Below, piece by piece: positions 8,035 through 15,538 of a stretch of 21,408 nucleotides of DNA. Position numbers and translations under genes: made by a program. Under the pieces are notes generated by a model, which saw only the letters and a list, made by a program, of their open reading frames with translations, was not told the DNA's origin and searched no databases. The stretch spans positions 1-21,408 of the forward strand of contig CAKUKL010000004.1 of the NCBI GenBank assembly GCA_934662925.1, written 5' to 3'. Origin of the DNA: an uncultured Oscillospiraceae bacterium (GTDB lineage: Bacteria > Bacillota > Clostridia > Oscillospirales > Oscillospiraceae). Each line of letters starts with the position of its first letter. Position 1 is the first letter of the stretch.

Positions 8035-8153
8035 ACACATGGTACGAGGTTGCACATATTGCAAAGCGGAATACAAAAAAAGCCTTGGTATTCCTTGCTT
8101 TTTCTAATATGATAAGTCAAGAGATTGCAGGCCGCACGAGGTGCTATGCCATA

Positions 8154-8197
8154 CTCCTAAGGGTTAGTTGTGAGTTCGATTCTCGCCGGGGGTGCCA
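8154..8197 (+). other. Attachment site: 3' half of tRNA-Arg(CCU) at the element-chromosome junction
   Basis: From 8154 the sequence reads as tRNA from the anticodon loop on: loop CTCCTAA (anticodon CCT at 8156-8158), 3' anticodon strand GGGTT, a 4-base variable region, T arm GTGAG-TTCGATT-CTCGC (8170-8186), acceptor strand CGGGGGT, discriminator G and an encoded CCA (8195-8197). The five bases before the loop (CCATA) cannot pair with GGGTT, and no D arm or acceptor 5' strand lies upstream. This is the pattern left when a tyrosine recombinase crosses over in a tRNA anticodon loop. The element would carry a copy of the 3' half that rebuilds the tRNA at its other end. The following terminator supports this being the chromosomal side. 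Confidence 0.7.
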
Positions 8198-8234
8198 AAA
8201 AGGGAGACATGACTTTCGTCATGTCTCCCTTTTT
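8197..8234 (+). terminator. Strong terminator behind the tRNA remnant
   Basis: Two perfect 17-base arms (8197-8213 and 8218-8234) enclose a TTTC loop. A runs on one side and T runs on the other make it bidirectional. It begins at the terminal A of the tRNA CCA, as expected for the native terminator of the tRNA gene. Confidence 0.85.
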
Positions 8235-8237
8235 GGG

Positions 8238-8423
8238 TTTCGGCCGCCGCAGGCGGCCTTCACCCCGAGGGCGATCTCAATGCTCGGGCGAAATGAATTC
8301 GCCCTGCGCCAAGGTTTTCGCCGCGCGAAAACGCTTGAACGGCGCAAAAGCGCCGCCGGCCCGTGGGCCGGGAAGCGTCTGGGGGCCAGATGCGCACGTT
8401 TGTCTGCGCTTGATTAAATAAAG
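8238..8423. repeat. Hairpin-rich intergenic tract
   Basis: No gene is supported here. Short inverted repeats follow each other closely: 8242-8258 (GGCCGCC/GGCGGCC), 8264-8288 (CCCGAG/CTCGGG), 8286-8304 (GGGCGAA/TTCGCCC, overlapping the previous one), 8314-8332 (GTTTTCG/CGAAAAC) inside an outer GCGCC/GGCGC pair (8306-8345), 8341-8354 (GGCGC-AAAA-GCGCC) and 8356-8371 (CCGGCC/GGCCGG). It may be an interspersed palindromic repeat or a structured RNA. Confidence 0.5.
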
Positions 8424-8459
8424 AGGAGAGACGCGATCCTGGCCGCGTCTCTCCTTTTT
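8424..8459 (+). terminator. Intrinsic terminator before the dehydrogenase operon
   Basis: AGGAGAGACGCG (8424-8435) and its complement (8444-8455) form a perfect 12-bp stem with an 8-base loop, followed by a T run. It insulates the downstream operon from tRNA or element transcription. Confidence 0.75.
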
Positions 8460-8497
8460 GATTTCCCATCCACGGGAAAAATCAGCATTTCCGATGA

Positions 8498-8547
8498 TTG
8501 AAATAGATTTCAAGTATTTCACAGGCTGTATGGAGCCGTGCTATAGT
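8498..8547 (+). promoter_or_regulatory. Promoter and operator of the dehydrogenase operon
   Basis: TTCACA (8518-8523), an 18-base spacer and TATAGT (8542-8547) match the sigma-A pattern at five of six positions each. Just upstream is the perfect inverted repeat TTGAAAT-AG-ATTTCAA (8498-8513), a likely operator. The word CAAGTATTTCA (8511-8521) and the -10 word TATAGTAG recur at the promoter of the reductase/amidohydrolase operon. Confidence 0.6.
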
Positions 8548-8614
8548 AGCATTGTAAAAAATCTGGTCTTAGCGGCCGCCGGGGCACAGCGCGGGACCCA
8601 ATGAAGGAGATATT

Positions 8615-9685
8615 ATGGAACGAAGCATAAGAGTTGCGCAGTACGGCATCGGCAAGCAGGGTTCGCTCCTCATCGATTATCTGAGCCGGCGCCCGGGCGT
8701 GGAGCTGGTGGCCGCCTTCGCGCGCAGCAGCGCGCAGATCGGCCTTGACGCCGGAACGGCCGCGGGCATCGGCCCCATCGGGGTGACGGTAGACGACTCC
8801 GCCCGGGCGGAGGAGATCCTCGCCCAGCGGGGCGTGGACGTCTGCATCATGGCCACGACGGGAAGCATCCGCAGCGCCCGGGAGGGGCTCCTTGCCTGCG
8901 CCAGAGCGAAGGTCAACGTGATCACCATCGGCGCCGAGGCAGCATGGCCCTGGTTCACCGATCCGGTGGGAGCGAAGGAGCTGGACGAGGCGTTCCGCGC
9001 CAACGGCGTGACGCTGCTGGGCAGCGGCTTCCCCGATGTGTACTGGGGCAGCGTCGTGAGCATTCTGGCCGCGGGCAGCGCCACGGTCCGGGAATTGATC
9101 GGAATTTCGTGCCACGCCTATGACGAGCGGTATTCCGAGGCGGAGCTGCGGGCCCACGGCATCGGCGACACACCGGAGCAGTTCGCCCAGCGCACCGACC
9201 CCGCCGCGGGCTTCGACCGCCTGCCGGGCGACCCGGTGGGCATGATCGCGGGGGCGCTGGGGCTGCACGAGCTGGGCCACAGCGTGTCCACCTCCGGCAT
9301 CATCGCCGATGCGGATATCGAGGTCCCCGGCCGGATGACTGTGCGCCGGGGCGAGGTGTGCGGCTTCAACATCCGGGACGCCGTGGAAACGAAGGAAGGA
9401 ATGCATCTGGAGTTCAACGTCCAGACCCGGGTGTGCGACCCGGCGGAGCACCGTCCGGCCGAGCAGACCATTTGGACGCTCAACGGCTATCCCCATGTGA
9501 AGATGACGCTGGACGGCTACGACGGGCAGAAGTTCACCTCCGCCATCCCGGTGAACCGCCTGCCGGACGTGATGAATGCCCGGCCCGGCCTTGTGACCAG
9601 GGACCAGCTCCCGGCGCTCAATTACCGGGTCAGACCGCTGAATGAGTATGTGCGCGAAGGAAAGGAAGGCAGCGATGAGACGTAA
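8615..9685 (+). CDS. 2,4-diaminopentanoate dehydrogenase-like oxidoreductase, paralog A
   Basis: A predicted soluble NAD(P)-dependent oxidoreductase of 356 residues. The N-terminal Rossmann fold shows G11-I-G-K-Q-G16 after IRVAQY, then VAAFAR at the end of the second strand. The rest resembles the C-terminal domain of 2,4-diaminopentanoate dehydrogenase, with the family ending NRLPDVMNARPG near residue 314 and RPLNEY close to the C-terminus. The DapB motif HHxxKxDAPSG is absent. The family oxidises or reduces at an amine/imine carbon; the substrate here is unknown. AAGGAG lies 7 bases before the ATG, and this is the first gene after the promoter. It overlaps paralog B by 11 bases. No ornithine-fermentation genes are nearby. 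Confidence 0.75.
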   Translation: MERSIRVAQYGIGKQGSLLIDYLSRRPGVELVAAFARSSAQIGLDAGTAAGIGPIGVTVDDSARAEEILAQRGVDVCIMATTGSIRSAREGLLACARAKVNVITIGAEAAWPWFTDPVGAKELDEAFRANGVTLLGSGFPDVYWGSVVSILAAGSATVRELIGISCHAYDERYSEAELRAHGIGDTPEQFAQRTDPAAGFDRLPGDPVGMIAGALGLHELGHSVSTSGIIADADIEVPGRMTVRRGEVCGFNIRDAVETKEGMHLEFNVQTRVCDPAEHRPAEQTIWTLNGYPHVKMTLDGYDGQKFTSAIPVNRLPDVMNARPGLVTRDQLPALNYRVRPLNEYVREGKEGSDET

Positions 9686-10727
9686 AATCAGGATCGCCCA
9701 GTACGGCATCGGGCATATCGCGTCCCGGATCACCCGCAACCTTCTGGACCGGGAGGGCGTGGAGATCGTGGCGGCCTTTGCCCGCAATCCCGCTCAGATC
9801 GGCCGGGACCTCGGCGAGGTGACGGAGACCGGCACCGTCGGCCTTGCCATCAGCAACTCCGCCGACGCGGTGCAGATCATGAAGGACCGGGGCGTGGATC
9901 TGTGCTTCAGCACCATTCAGGGCTCCCTCGACGGGCAGAAGCCCGTGTACGTGGACAGCGCGCTGGCGGGGGCAAACTGCATCTCCATCTGCGGCGCTGG
10001 ATACTGGCCGTGGGCCTACCCCAACCTCGTGGAGATCGTCAACGAGATGGACGCCCTTTATAAGGAACACAACGTGTCGCTCTTCTGCGGCGGCTATCAG
10101 GATCTGTACTGGTCGTCGCTGATCACGGCGCTCAGCGGCGGATTTTACAGCATCAAGAGCATCCGCGGCATTATGACCAACATCTATGACGACGGCTATG
10201 CCGAGTGGGCCATCCGGGGGCACGGCGTGGGATATACGCAGGACGCGTTCCGGGAGAAATTCGGCAACGACGCCGGCGGCTTTGTCACCATGCCCGGCGA
10301 CCCCAACGGCTGGCTGGCCAACGAACTGGGCCTGCACATCACCAGCCATAACATGTATATGCGCCCGGTCATCGCGGAGGAGGAGCTGAACCTGCCCAAA
10401 ACGGGAATCCGGGTGCCGGTGGGCAACACGGTGGGCTCCTGTCTGGGCGACGTGACCGAGACGGAAGAGGGCATCACACTGGAATTTGCCTACCGCGGCA
10501 AAGCGCCAACCCGCGGGGACGACGAGTGCAATAACAAGTGGCGGATCGAGGGCGAGCCGAACATGTCCATGACCCTGACGGAGACGGACGGGCAGGAGCT
10601 GACGGCCTCCACCCAGATCAACCGCATCCCCGACGTCATCAACGCCCGGCCCGGTTACCTGATGTCCCGGGATATGCCGGTGAACCGTTACAAGGCCCGG
10701 CCCCTCAACGAATACATCAACGACTGA
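9675..10727 (+). CDS. 2,4-diaminopentanoate dehydrogenase-like oxidoreductase, paralog B
   Basis: A 350-residue relative of paralog A with the same domain order: Rossmann N-terminus, VAAFARNPAQIGRD, a central YDDGYAEWAIRGHGVGYT region, and NRIPDVINARPG near residue 316. The dinucleotide motif reads G11-I-G-H-I-A16, so the third glycine is alanine. That is tolerated in some Rossmann enzymes and can signal altered cofactor preference. The ATG at 9675 gives an N-terminus colinear with A and C; a longer in-frame start at 9642 lies inside paralog A and is rejected. The 11-base overlap with A suggests coupled translation in near-equal amounts, so A and B may form a hetero-oligomer (inference). Confidence 0.75.
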   Translation: MRRKIRIAQYGIGHIASRITRNLLDREGVEIVAAFARNPAQIGRDLGEVTETGTVGLAISNSADAVQIMKDRGVDLCFSTIQGSLDGQKPVYVDSALAGANCISICGAGYWPWAYPNLVEIVNEMDALYKEHNVSLFCGGYQDLYWSSLITALSGGFYSIKSIRGIMTNIYDDGYAEWAIRGHGVGYTQDAFREKFGNDAGGFVTMPGDPNGWLANELGLHITSHNMYMRPVIAEEELNLPKTGIRVPVGNTVGSCLGDVTETEEGITLEFAYRGKAPTRGDDECNNKWRIEGEPNMSMTLTETDGQELTASTQINRIPDVINARPGYLMSRDMPVNRYKARPLNEYIND

Positions 10728-10747
10728 ACAACAGGAGAGACAGTGCC

Positions 10748-11710
10748 ATGTCGAACAGAGAAAAAAACCGCGCCTTGGTGCGCGAGCTCATCACCGCACC
10801 CTTCTGGGAGGAAAAGTACGCGGAGCATTTTTCCGACCAGCTCACCCTCCGGTTTCCCTACGCTCCGCCCGGCATGCCGCAGAGTATGGATCCCTACCAC
10901 GCCCGGGAATTTTTCCTCTGGATGCGCCGGACGGTGAAGTCATGGAACGTGGACCTTGAAGAGCTTTACAGCGCCATGGGCAGCGTCCGGGAGTTCTGGG
11001 CTATCGGCTGGATGGACGGGCAGGTGTTCTGGGGCGGCGGAGACGGCCGGCTCAAGACCAAATTCATCTGCTGCTTTGAGCTGGACCGGAGCAAGGTCAC
11101 GCAGATCACCCTGATCTCCGACCCCCTGCGCTGGCTGGACGCGGCGGGCCGGACCTATCCCCCCTTCCGCATGGATCTCCACCATCCCCGGATCGAGCAG
11201 TTCCTTAAGGAGCACGAGAACGACCCGCCGGTGACCCGGCCCGAGCCGGATCTGTCCCCCGAGGCATGCCGGCAGAGAAGGCTGGAATCGCTGGAATCTT
11301 CGTGGTACGATGAAACCACCGGCGAGACGCAGTACATGGGCGAGCACGCCGAGGGTTATGAGAAGATCGGCTGGTTCATGCCCTATGAGATGAAGGTCCG
11401 CCATCCGGCGGAGGAGATCCCCCGCTGCGTGGCATGGGGCATACTCAGCGCGTCCGAATTTGTCAGCGACTCCAACAACGGCGTGGTCCACGTGCTGGAG
11501 GACCCGCGGGTGTGCATTTCGGAGCGCAGCGCCTACGGCATGTGCCACTGGCTGGGCAATGAGTACGGCGGCGGCTACCGCAACGACTACTTCAACATCG
11601 TCCGGTTGGACGACCACGGTTATATCACCATGGTGGAAGAGATCCTCAACCCGGTAAATAAATACAACTCCATCAACGTCAGCCTGCCCAGCTTCCCCTA
11701 TTTCAACTGA
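10748..11710 (+). CDS. Double NTF2-like (PhzA/B- or SnoaL-type) protein
   Basis: The protein has 320 residues and looks like two NTF2-type cone folds in tandem. The first half opens with an N-terminal helix typical of PhzA/B-like proteins (NREKNRALVRELI) and ends with FICCFELDRSKVTQITLISD. The second half repeats the same ending as YFNIVRLDDHGYITMVEEIL. Each fold would have a deep pocket for a small molecule. PhzA/B proteins promote imine-forming condensations; SnoaL relatives do acid/base isomerisations and cyclisations. It sits between two dehydrogenase paralogs on the same strand with short gaps, so it probably acts on their substrate or product. GGAGAG precedes the ATG at 10748. The exact reaction is unknown. 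Confidence 0.6.
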   Translation: MSNREKNRALVRELITAPFWEEKYAEHFSDQLTLRFPYAPPGMPQSMDPYHAREFFLWMRRTVKSWNVDLEELYSAMGSVREFWAIGWMDGQVFWGGGDGRLKTKFICCFELDRSKVTQITLISDPLRWLDAAGRTYPPFRMDLHHPRIEQFLKEHENDPPVTRPEPDLSPEACRQRRLESLESSWYDETTGETQYMGEHAEGYEKIGWFMPYEMKVRHPAEEIPRCVAWGILSASEFVSDSNNGVVHVLEDPRVCISERSAYGMCHWLGNEYGGGYRNDYFNIVRLDDHGYITMVEEILNPVNKYNSINVSLPSFPYFN

Positions 11711-11735
11711 GCGGGCCGGAAGAAAGGAAACGGCT

Positions 11736-12782
11736 ATGGACAGAAATATCAGAGTTGCCCTCTGCGGCGTGGGCTCCATCGGCGGCCGCATCGTCCGCAG
11801 CATCGTGCTGGATCACACCGGGGCGGACGTGGTCGCCGCCTTCGGCCACGGAAGCTCCATCGGCATGGACGTGGGCGTCCGCAGCGGCATCGAGCCGCTG
11901 GGCGTCCTCATCAGCGACGCGAAGGACATGGAGCAGATTCTCCGGGAGCGGGAGGTGGACGTCTGCGTGGACGCCATTTCCGGCCACGGAAATGACGAGC
12001 GGAAGGTCGTGTACGAGGCGTGTGCCCGGGCTCACGTCAACTGCATCACGCTGGCCGGGCGGCTGTACTGGCCCTGGCTGGAGGAGACGGAATTCGCCAA
12101 TGAGATGGACCGTCTGTTCAAAGAGAACGGCGTTTCCCTGTTTGCCGGCGGCTACGAAGACCTGTTCTGGTCCCAGATGATCACCACTCTGCTGGGCGGT
12201 GTCAGCCGGGCGGACGTTGTCAGCTGCGTCAAGGACCAGTATTATGACGAGCGCTCTCCCCTGTGGGACCTGAAGGCCCACGGCGCGGGACACACGCCGG
12301 AGGAATTTGAAAAGGAATACGCTGCCATGAACGGCATGCCCTGCGCCCCCGGCAACGTGGTGGGCTGGCTGGCCCACGCGCTGAAGCTCACCCCGCTGGA
12401 GCACAAGGTCACCATCGAGCCGCTGATCGCGGACCGGGATCTGCACGTGGCCGCCCACGATTTCACCATTCCGGCGGGCAATTCCTACGGTATGTACCTC
12501 AAGGACACGCTGGCCACCGAAGAGGGCATCACCCTCCAGTGGGGCTACCGGGCCCATGTCCGGTTCCCGGAGGATACGGAGGGCGTGGACTCCTGCACCT
12601 GGACGGTCAAAGGTATGCCCGACGTCGAGATGCGCTTTGTGGAGGATTCCCGCGATTTTACCGCCACCGTCCTCACCAACCGGATCCCCCACATGATCAA
12701 CGCCCCCGCCGGGCTGGTCATGTCCACCCAGTTGCCCGTCAACGAATACCTGTCCAGACCCATGTACGAGTACGTCCGCTGA
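11736..12782 (+). CDS. 2,4-diaminopentanoate dehydrogenase-like oxidoreductase, paralog C
   Basis: The third member of the family in this operon, 348 residues. The Rossmann motif is complete (G11-V-G-S-I-G16), followed by VVAAFGHGSSIGMDVG, where the Arg after the second strand in A and B is replaced by Gly-His; this may alter NADP preference. The middle has QYYDERSPLWDLKAHGAGHT, parallel to A and B, and the C-terminal signature is NRIPHMINAPAG near residue 315. It starts 25 bases after the NTF2-like gene with AAAGGA as ribosome site, and is followed by a terminator. Its difference from A and B suggests a second step rather than redundancy. Confidence 0.75.
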   Translation: MDRNIRVALCGVGSIGGRIVRSIVLDHTGADVVAAFGHGSSIGMDVGVRSGIEPLGVLISDAKDMEQILREREVDVCVDAISGHGNDERKVVYEACARAHVNCITLAGRLYWPWLEETEFANEMDRLFKENGVSLFAGGYEDLFWSQMITTLLGGVSRADVVSCVKDQYYDERSPLWDLKAHGAGHTPEEFEKEYAAMNGMPCAPGNVVGWLAHALKLTPLEHKVTIEPLIADRDLHVAAHDFTIPAGNSYGMYLKDTLATEEGITLQWGYRAHVRFPEDTEGVDSCTWTVKGMPDVEMRFVEDSRDFTATVLTNRIPHMINAPAGLVMSTQLPVNEYLSRPMYEYVR

Positions 12783-12798
12783 ACCGGACGGAGCATCA

Positions 12799-12831
12799 GG
12801 CGCCGGCGGCGCAGGCCGCCGGTGCCTTTTT
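12799..12831 (+). terminator. Intrinsic terminator or attenuator between paralog C and the exporter
   Basis: Twelve-base GC-rich arms (12799-12810 and 12815-12826, one G-U) with a GCAG loop are followed by five T. It ends 23 bases before the EamA start codon, so the exporter is probably expressed at a lower, read-through level or from its own promoter. Confidence 0.75.
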
Positions 12832-12854
12832 GACCGAAATTTTGGGGGAGTACC

Positions 12855-13745
12855 ATGAAATTCAATAAATACAGCCTGTGCGCCGTGGTCTCGGGGCTGA
12901 TGTGGGGGCTGTCGTCCGTGTTTCCGCGGATCCTGAGCCGGAACGGCTTTGCCATGACGGATGTGCTCATCGTCAGCCGCACCATATCGGCGGTGCTCTT
13001 CGCGCTGATCGTGCTCAAGCGGGACCGGACGCAGTTCAAGGTAAAGCCGAAGGAGCTGCTGTACCTCATCGGGCTGGGCCTGATGGGCGTCATGCTCTGC
13101 AACTATACATACTACGAGGCCATGGCCCGGATGTCCATCGGGGTGGCCACCGTGCTGGAATACACCGGCCCGGGCTGGACGGTGCTGATGGCCGCCCTTA
13201 TTTTCCGGGAAAAGATCACACGGAAGAAGGCTGTGGTGGTGCTGATGGTGTTTATCGGCAGCGCGCTGGTCTCCGGACTTGGAAAGGATACCCTCATCAC
13301 GCCGCTGGGTTTTCTGTTCGGCATTGCTTCCGGCTTTTTCGGCGGCCTGAACAGCATTTTTCTGCGGGCGTCCCTCAGCCAGCGGTCGGACACGTTCTCC
13401 GTGAATTTTTACGGCTGTCTTTTCGCCGCCCTGAGCGCTATGGCGGTTTGGGGCGTGTCCGGTCCCGTGACGGCGGTCACCGCCTCCGGGAGCAATTTTG
13501 CGCTGGCCCTGATCTACAGCATTTTCGGCAGCGTCGCCCCGTCCATGCTCTATGCCTACGCCATCACCGGGGTGGGCGCGGGCTCGGCCAGTCTGCTGTG
13601 CTCGTCCACGCCGGTCATCGCGGTGCTGATGAGCTGTCTGGTGTTCCGGGAGCCCATGAGCCTGATGAGCGGCATCGGCGTGGTCATCGTGCTGGCCGCG
13701 CTGGCGTTCATGAACATGCCGTCCAAAGAAAAAACCGCGAAATAA
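12855..13745 (+). CDS. EamA/DMT-family transporter
   Basis: A membrane protein of 296 residues with about ten hydrophobic segments arranged as two EamA repeats. The first includes VVSGLMWGLSSVFPRIL and VATVLEYTGPGWTVL; the second includes GSVAPSMLYAYAITGVGAGS and SSTPVIAVLMSCLVFREPMS, the paired signatures of the drug/metabolite transporter superfamily. Members usually export amino acids, nucleosides or small metabolites by proton exchange. A GGGGGAG ribosome site precedes the ATG. Following the dehydrogenase operon, it may export a product or toxic intermediate (inference). It ends at a terminator facing the convergent TetR gene. Confidence 0.85.
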   Translation: MKFNKYSLCAVVSGLMWGLSSVFPRILSRNGFAMTDVLIVSRTISAVLFALIVLKRDRTQFKVKPKELLYLIGLGLMGVMLCNYTYYEAMARMSIGVATVLEYTGPGWTVLMAALIFREKITRKKAVVVLMVFIGSALVSGLGKDTLITPLGFLFGIASGFFGGLNSIFLRASLSQRSDTFSVNFYGCLFAALSAMAVWGVSGPVTAVTASGSNFALALIYSIFGSVAPSMLYAYAITGVGAGSASLLCSSTPVIAVLMSCLVFREPMSLMSGIGVVIVLAALAFMNMPSKEKTAK

Positions 13746-13751
13746 AGTCAG

Positions 13752-13785
13752 GAACGCCTGCCGTCAGACGGCAGGCGTTCTTTTT
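13752..13785 (+). terminator. Intrinsic terminator after the EamA gene
   Basis: GAACGCCTGCCG (13752-13763) pairs perfectly with 13769-13780 over a 5-base loop, followed by five T. It lies between convergent genes; the opposite strand has no good T run. Confidence 0.8.
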
Positions 13786-13791
13786 GTGCGG

Positions 13792-14400
13792 TTACGGCTG
13801 TACGCCGTATTTTTCGAAGAGAAAGGTCAGCATCTCGCCGATGTAGCGCCGGGCCCAGACCTGAAGGTCGAAGTCTTTGCAGGTGATGCAGCGGTAAAAC
13901 ACCGCGCCGATGATGGAGAACACAATGTCGGACGCCAGTTTCTCCGCCGGGGTGTCCGGCCGGAGCTGCCCGGCGGCGATACCCTCCTCCACGCAGCGGC
14001 GAACATGCTCCATGCTCACGTCCAGACTGGTGTCCCCTCCGCCCTGCTCCGGCTGGCGGCCGCCCAGCACCATCTGGAACCACTGCTTGGAAAACTGGAT
14101 GTTGTCCTCCAGACAGAATTCCACCCAGCCGGTGAGATAGCGCTCCAGCTTGTCCCGGGCGGACACGGAGCGGTCGGCGTCCAGCCGGGCCAGCAGCTGT
14201 TCGTAGCGGGTGCGCTCCATAAAACTGAAAAATTCGGCTTTTGAAGAAAAATAGTGATAAAACGTCCCCTTGGCCACGCCGCACTCGTTGACAATGTCAT
14301 CCACGGAAACGTTTTCGTAATCCCGCTCCGCGATGAGCCGCTGGGCGGTCTCGATGATCTTTGCGCGGGTCTTCTGGGCCTGGAGCTGTCTGTTGGTCAT
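13792..14400 (-). CDS. TetR/AcrR-family transcriptional regulator
   Basis: The protein has 202 residues. The N-terminal HTH is typical: TRAKIIETAQRLIAERDYENV, then VSVDDIVNECGVAKGTFYHYFSSKAEFF split over residues about 26-53. The C-terminal helical domain would bind a ligand and dimerise. I chose the ATG at 14400 because GGAGGA sits 7 bases upstream; a longer frame from 14445 lacks a good site. It is convergent with the EamA gene and divergent from the LysR gene. Targets may be the exporter or the dehydrogenase operon (inference). Confidence 0.85.
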   Translation of the reverse strand: MTNRQLQAQKTRAKIIETAQRLIAERDYENVSVDDIVNECGVAKGTFYHYFSSKAEFFSFMERTRYEQLLARLDADRSVSARDKLERYLTGWVEFCLEDNIQFSKQWFQMVLGGRQPEQGGGDTSLDVSMEHVRRCVEEGIAAGQLRPDTPAEKLASDIVFSIIGAVFYRCITCKDFDLQVWARRYIGEMLTFLFEKYGVQP

Positions 14401-14464
14401 GGGGATTCCTCCGATGGGAAGCCCGGCTCCGTTTTGGCATTTCATCCAAAAATTGGACGGGCTC

Positions 14465-14493
14465 TTGAATTTTTGTGGTATAAGTTATATTAT
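14465..14493 (+). promoter_or_regulatory. Candidate promoter of the LysR gene
   Basis: TTGAAT (14465-14470), a 17-base spacer and TATTAT (14488-14493) form a good sigma-A promoter about 50 bases before the LysR ATG. The neighbouring inverted repeats TTTTGG/CCAAAA (14432-14451) could be an operator for the divergent TetR gene. Confidence 0.5.
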
Positions 14494-14544
14494 AGACGAA
14501 AAGTCGGTGACTGCAAGTTGGTTTTTCGAAAAGGGGAGAGAAAA

Positions 14545-15471
14545 ATGGAATTCAGACAGCTGAAGTATTTTGCCGAGGTGGCCCTCACCTGCAATTTCAC
14601 CCGGGCGGCGGAGCGGCTCCACATCTCGCAGCCGTCGCTGAGCCAGCAGATCGCGGATCTGGAAAGCGAGCTGGGCGTGGAGCTGTTCAAGCGGACGAAG
14701 CGCAGCGTGCAGATCACCGAGGCGGGCAAGGTTCTGAATGAATATACAACCAAGATCGCCAACCTCATCGCGGAGGCGGTGAACGAGACACAGCGGGCCG
14801 GCCTTCGTGAGAAAAACTCTCAGGTGCTGTCCATCGGCATCGAGCAGAGCAGCTCCCGGCTGAGTCACAGCTGCTTTTTCGACGCGCTGCGGTATATCAC
14901 GCTCAAGTACAAGGGCTGTGCCATTCAGGTCAACGCCATCAAGTTTGAAGAGGTGTACCGGATGCTGGACAGCGGAGAGATCGACGTGTGCTTTCTCTCC
15001 CTCGGCGCGCGAGAGGCTTTGCCGGAGCGGTACGAGGCGGTGATGCTGGAGGTGGCCCGCATCGTGGCGGTTATCAGCGCGAAGGCGGCGGAGGAGCGGC
15101 CGGGCCTTACGCTGGAGGACGTGTTCCGGGAGTTCCGCTTCTGCCTGTTGGACCACGACGAGCGCTGGGTCAACAACTTCCGTTATATCCTCAGCCGTTA
15201 CGGCATCACGGCGAAGCCGGCGCTCTTCGAAAACGGCGGTTATATTCAGACCCAGATTCGCGCGGGCATCGGCACCAGTCTGGGCGTGAAGGACATACTC
15301 AGCTCCGAGACAGAGACGGAGCAGCTGCGCTTTTTCGAGTTGGACCACCCCGACGCGGTGTCCACCACCTACATGATCTGGGACCGGGAGCGGAATCACA
15401 ACGAGATCGCCCGGGATTTTTCCGAATACATCTGCAAATACATGGCCAACGACAGCTGCCAGATCCGCTGA
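14545..15471 (+). CDS. LysR-family transcriptional regulator
   Basis: The protein has 308 residues, the usual LysR length. The winged HTH begins MEFRQLKYFAEVALTCNFTR and continues AAERLHISQPSLSQQIADLE, leading to the FKRT wing and a linker helix. The rest is a periplasmic-binding-protein-like effector domain, with FCLLDHDERWVNN and the region GGYIQTQIRAGIG as in family members. GGGGAG precedes the ATG at 14545; the frame is open upstream but not LysR-like. The TRAP operon starts 166 bases downstream on the same strand, so this regulator probably senses the imported compound and activates uptake and catabolism (inference). Confidence 0.9.
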   Translation: MEFRQLKYFAEVALTCNFTRAAERLHISQPSLSQQIADLESELGVELFKRTKRSVQITEAGKVLNEYTTKIANLIAEAVNETQRAGLREKNSQVLSIGIEQSSSRLSHSCFFDALRYITLKYKGCAIQVNAIKFEEVYRMLDSGEIDVCFLSLGAREALPERYEAVMLEVARIVAVISAKAAEERPGLTLEDVFREFRFCLLDHDERWVNNFRYILSRYGITAKPALFENGGYIQTQIRAGIGTSLGVKDILSSETETEQLRFFELDHPDAVSTTYMIWDRERNHNEIARDFSEYICKYMANDSCQIR

Positions 15472-15491
15472 GCGCGGACCTGTGATCCATG

Positions 15492-15522
15492 ACCGGCCCG
15501 CGGCGCTTGCGGGCCGGTTTAA
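15492..15522 (+). terminator. Intrinsic terminator after the LysR gene
   Basis: ACCGGCCCGC (15492-15501) and GCGGGCCGGT (15509-15518) form a perfect 10-bp stem with a 7-base loop, then TTAATTATTT. It separates the LysR gene from the TRAP operon. Confidence 0.75.
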
Positions 15523-15538
15523 TTATTTGCGGCGATTA

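Noticed and set aside
8085..8197. A complete tRNA gene
   Set aside because: The anticodon loop to CCA half is clear, but no D arm or acceptor 5' strand exists upstream and the anticodon stem does not pair.
8519..9787. 422-residue minus-strand frame opposite dehydrogenase paralog A
   Set aside because: It crosses the operon promoter and has no recognisable fold; it is a codon-bias shadow.
8615..12782. dapB (dihydrodipicolinate reductase) for the three dehydrogenases
   Set aside because: They are longer than DapB and lack its HHxxKxDAPSG motif; the C-terminal signature fits the 2,4-diaminopentanoate dehydrogenase family better.
8615..12782. Ornithine fermentation operon
   Set aside because: No ortA/ortB thiolase or orr racemase gene is present, and the paralog number and NTF2-like gene do not fit that operon.
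12878..13846. 322-residue plus-strand frame overlapping the EamA gene
   Set aside because: The overlapping EamA frame has ten membrane segments and a ribosome site; this frame is Arg/Gly/His-rich and passes through the terminator.
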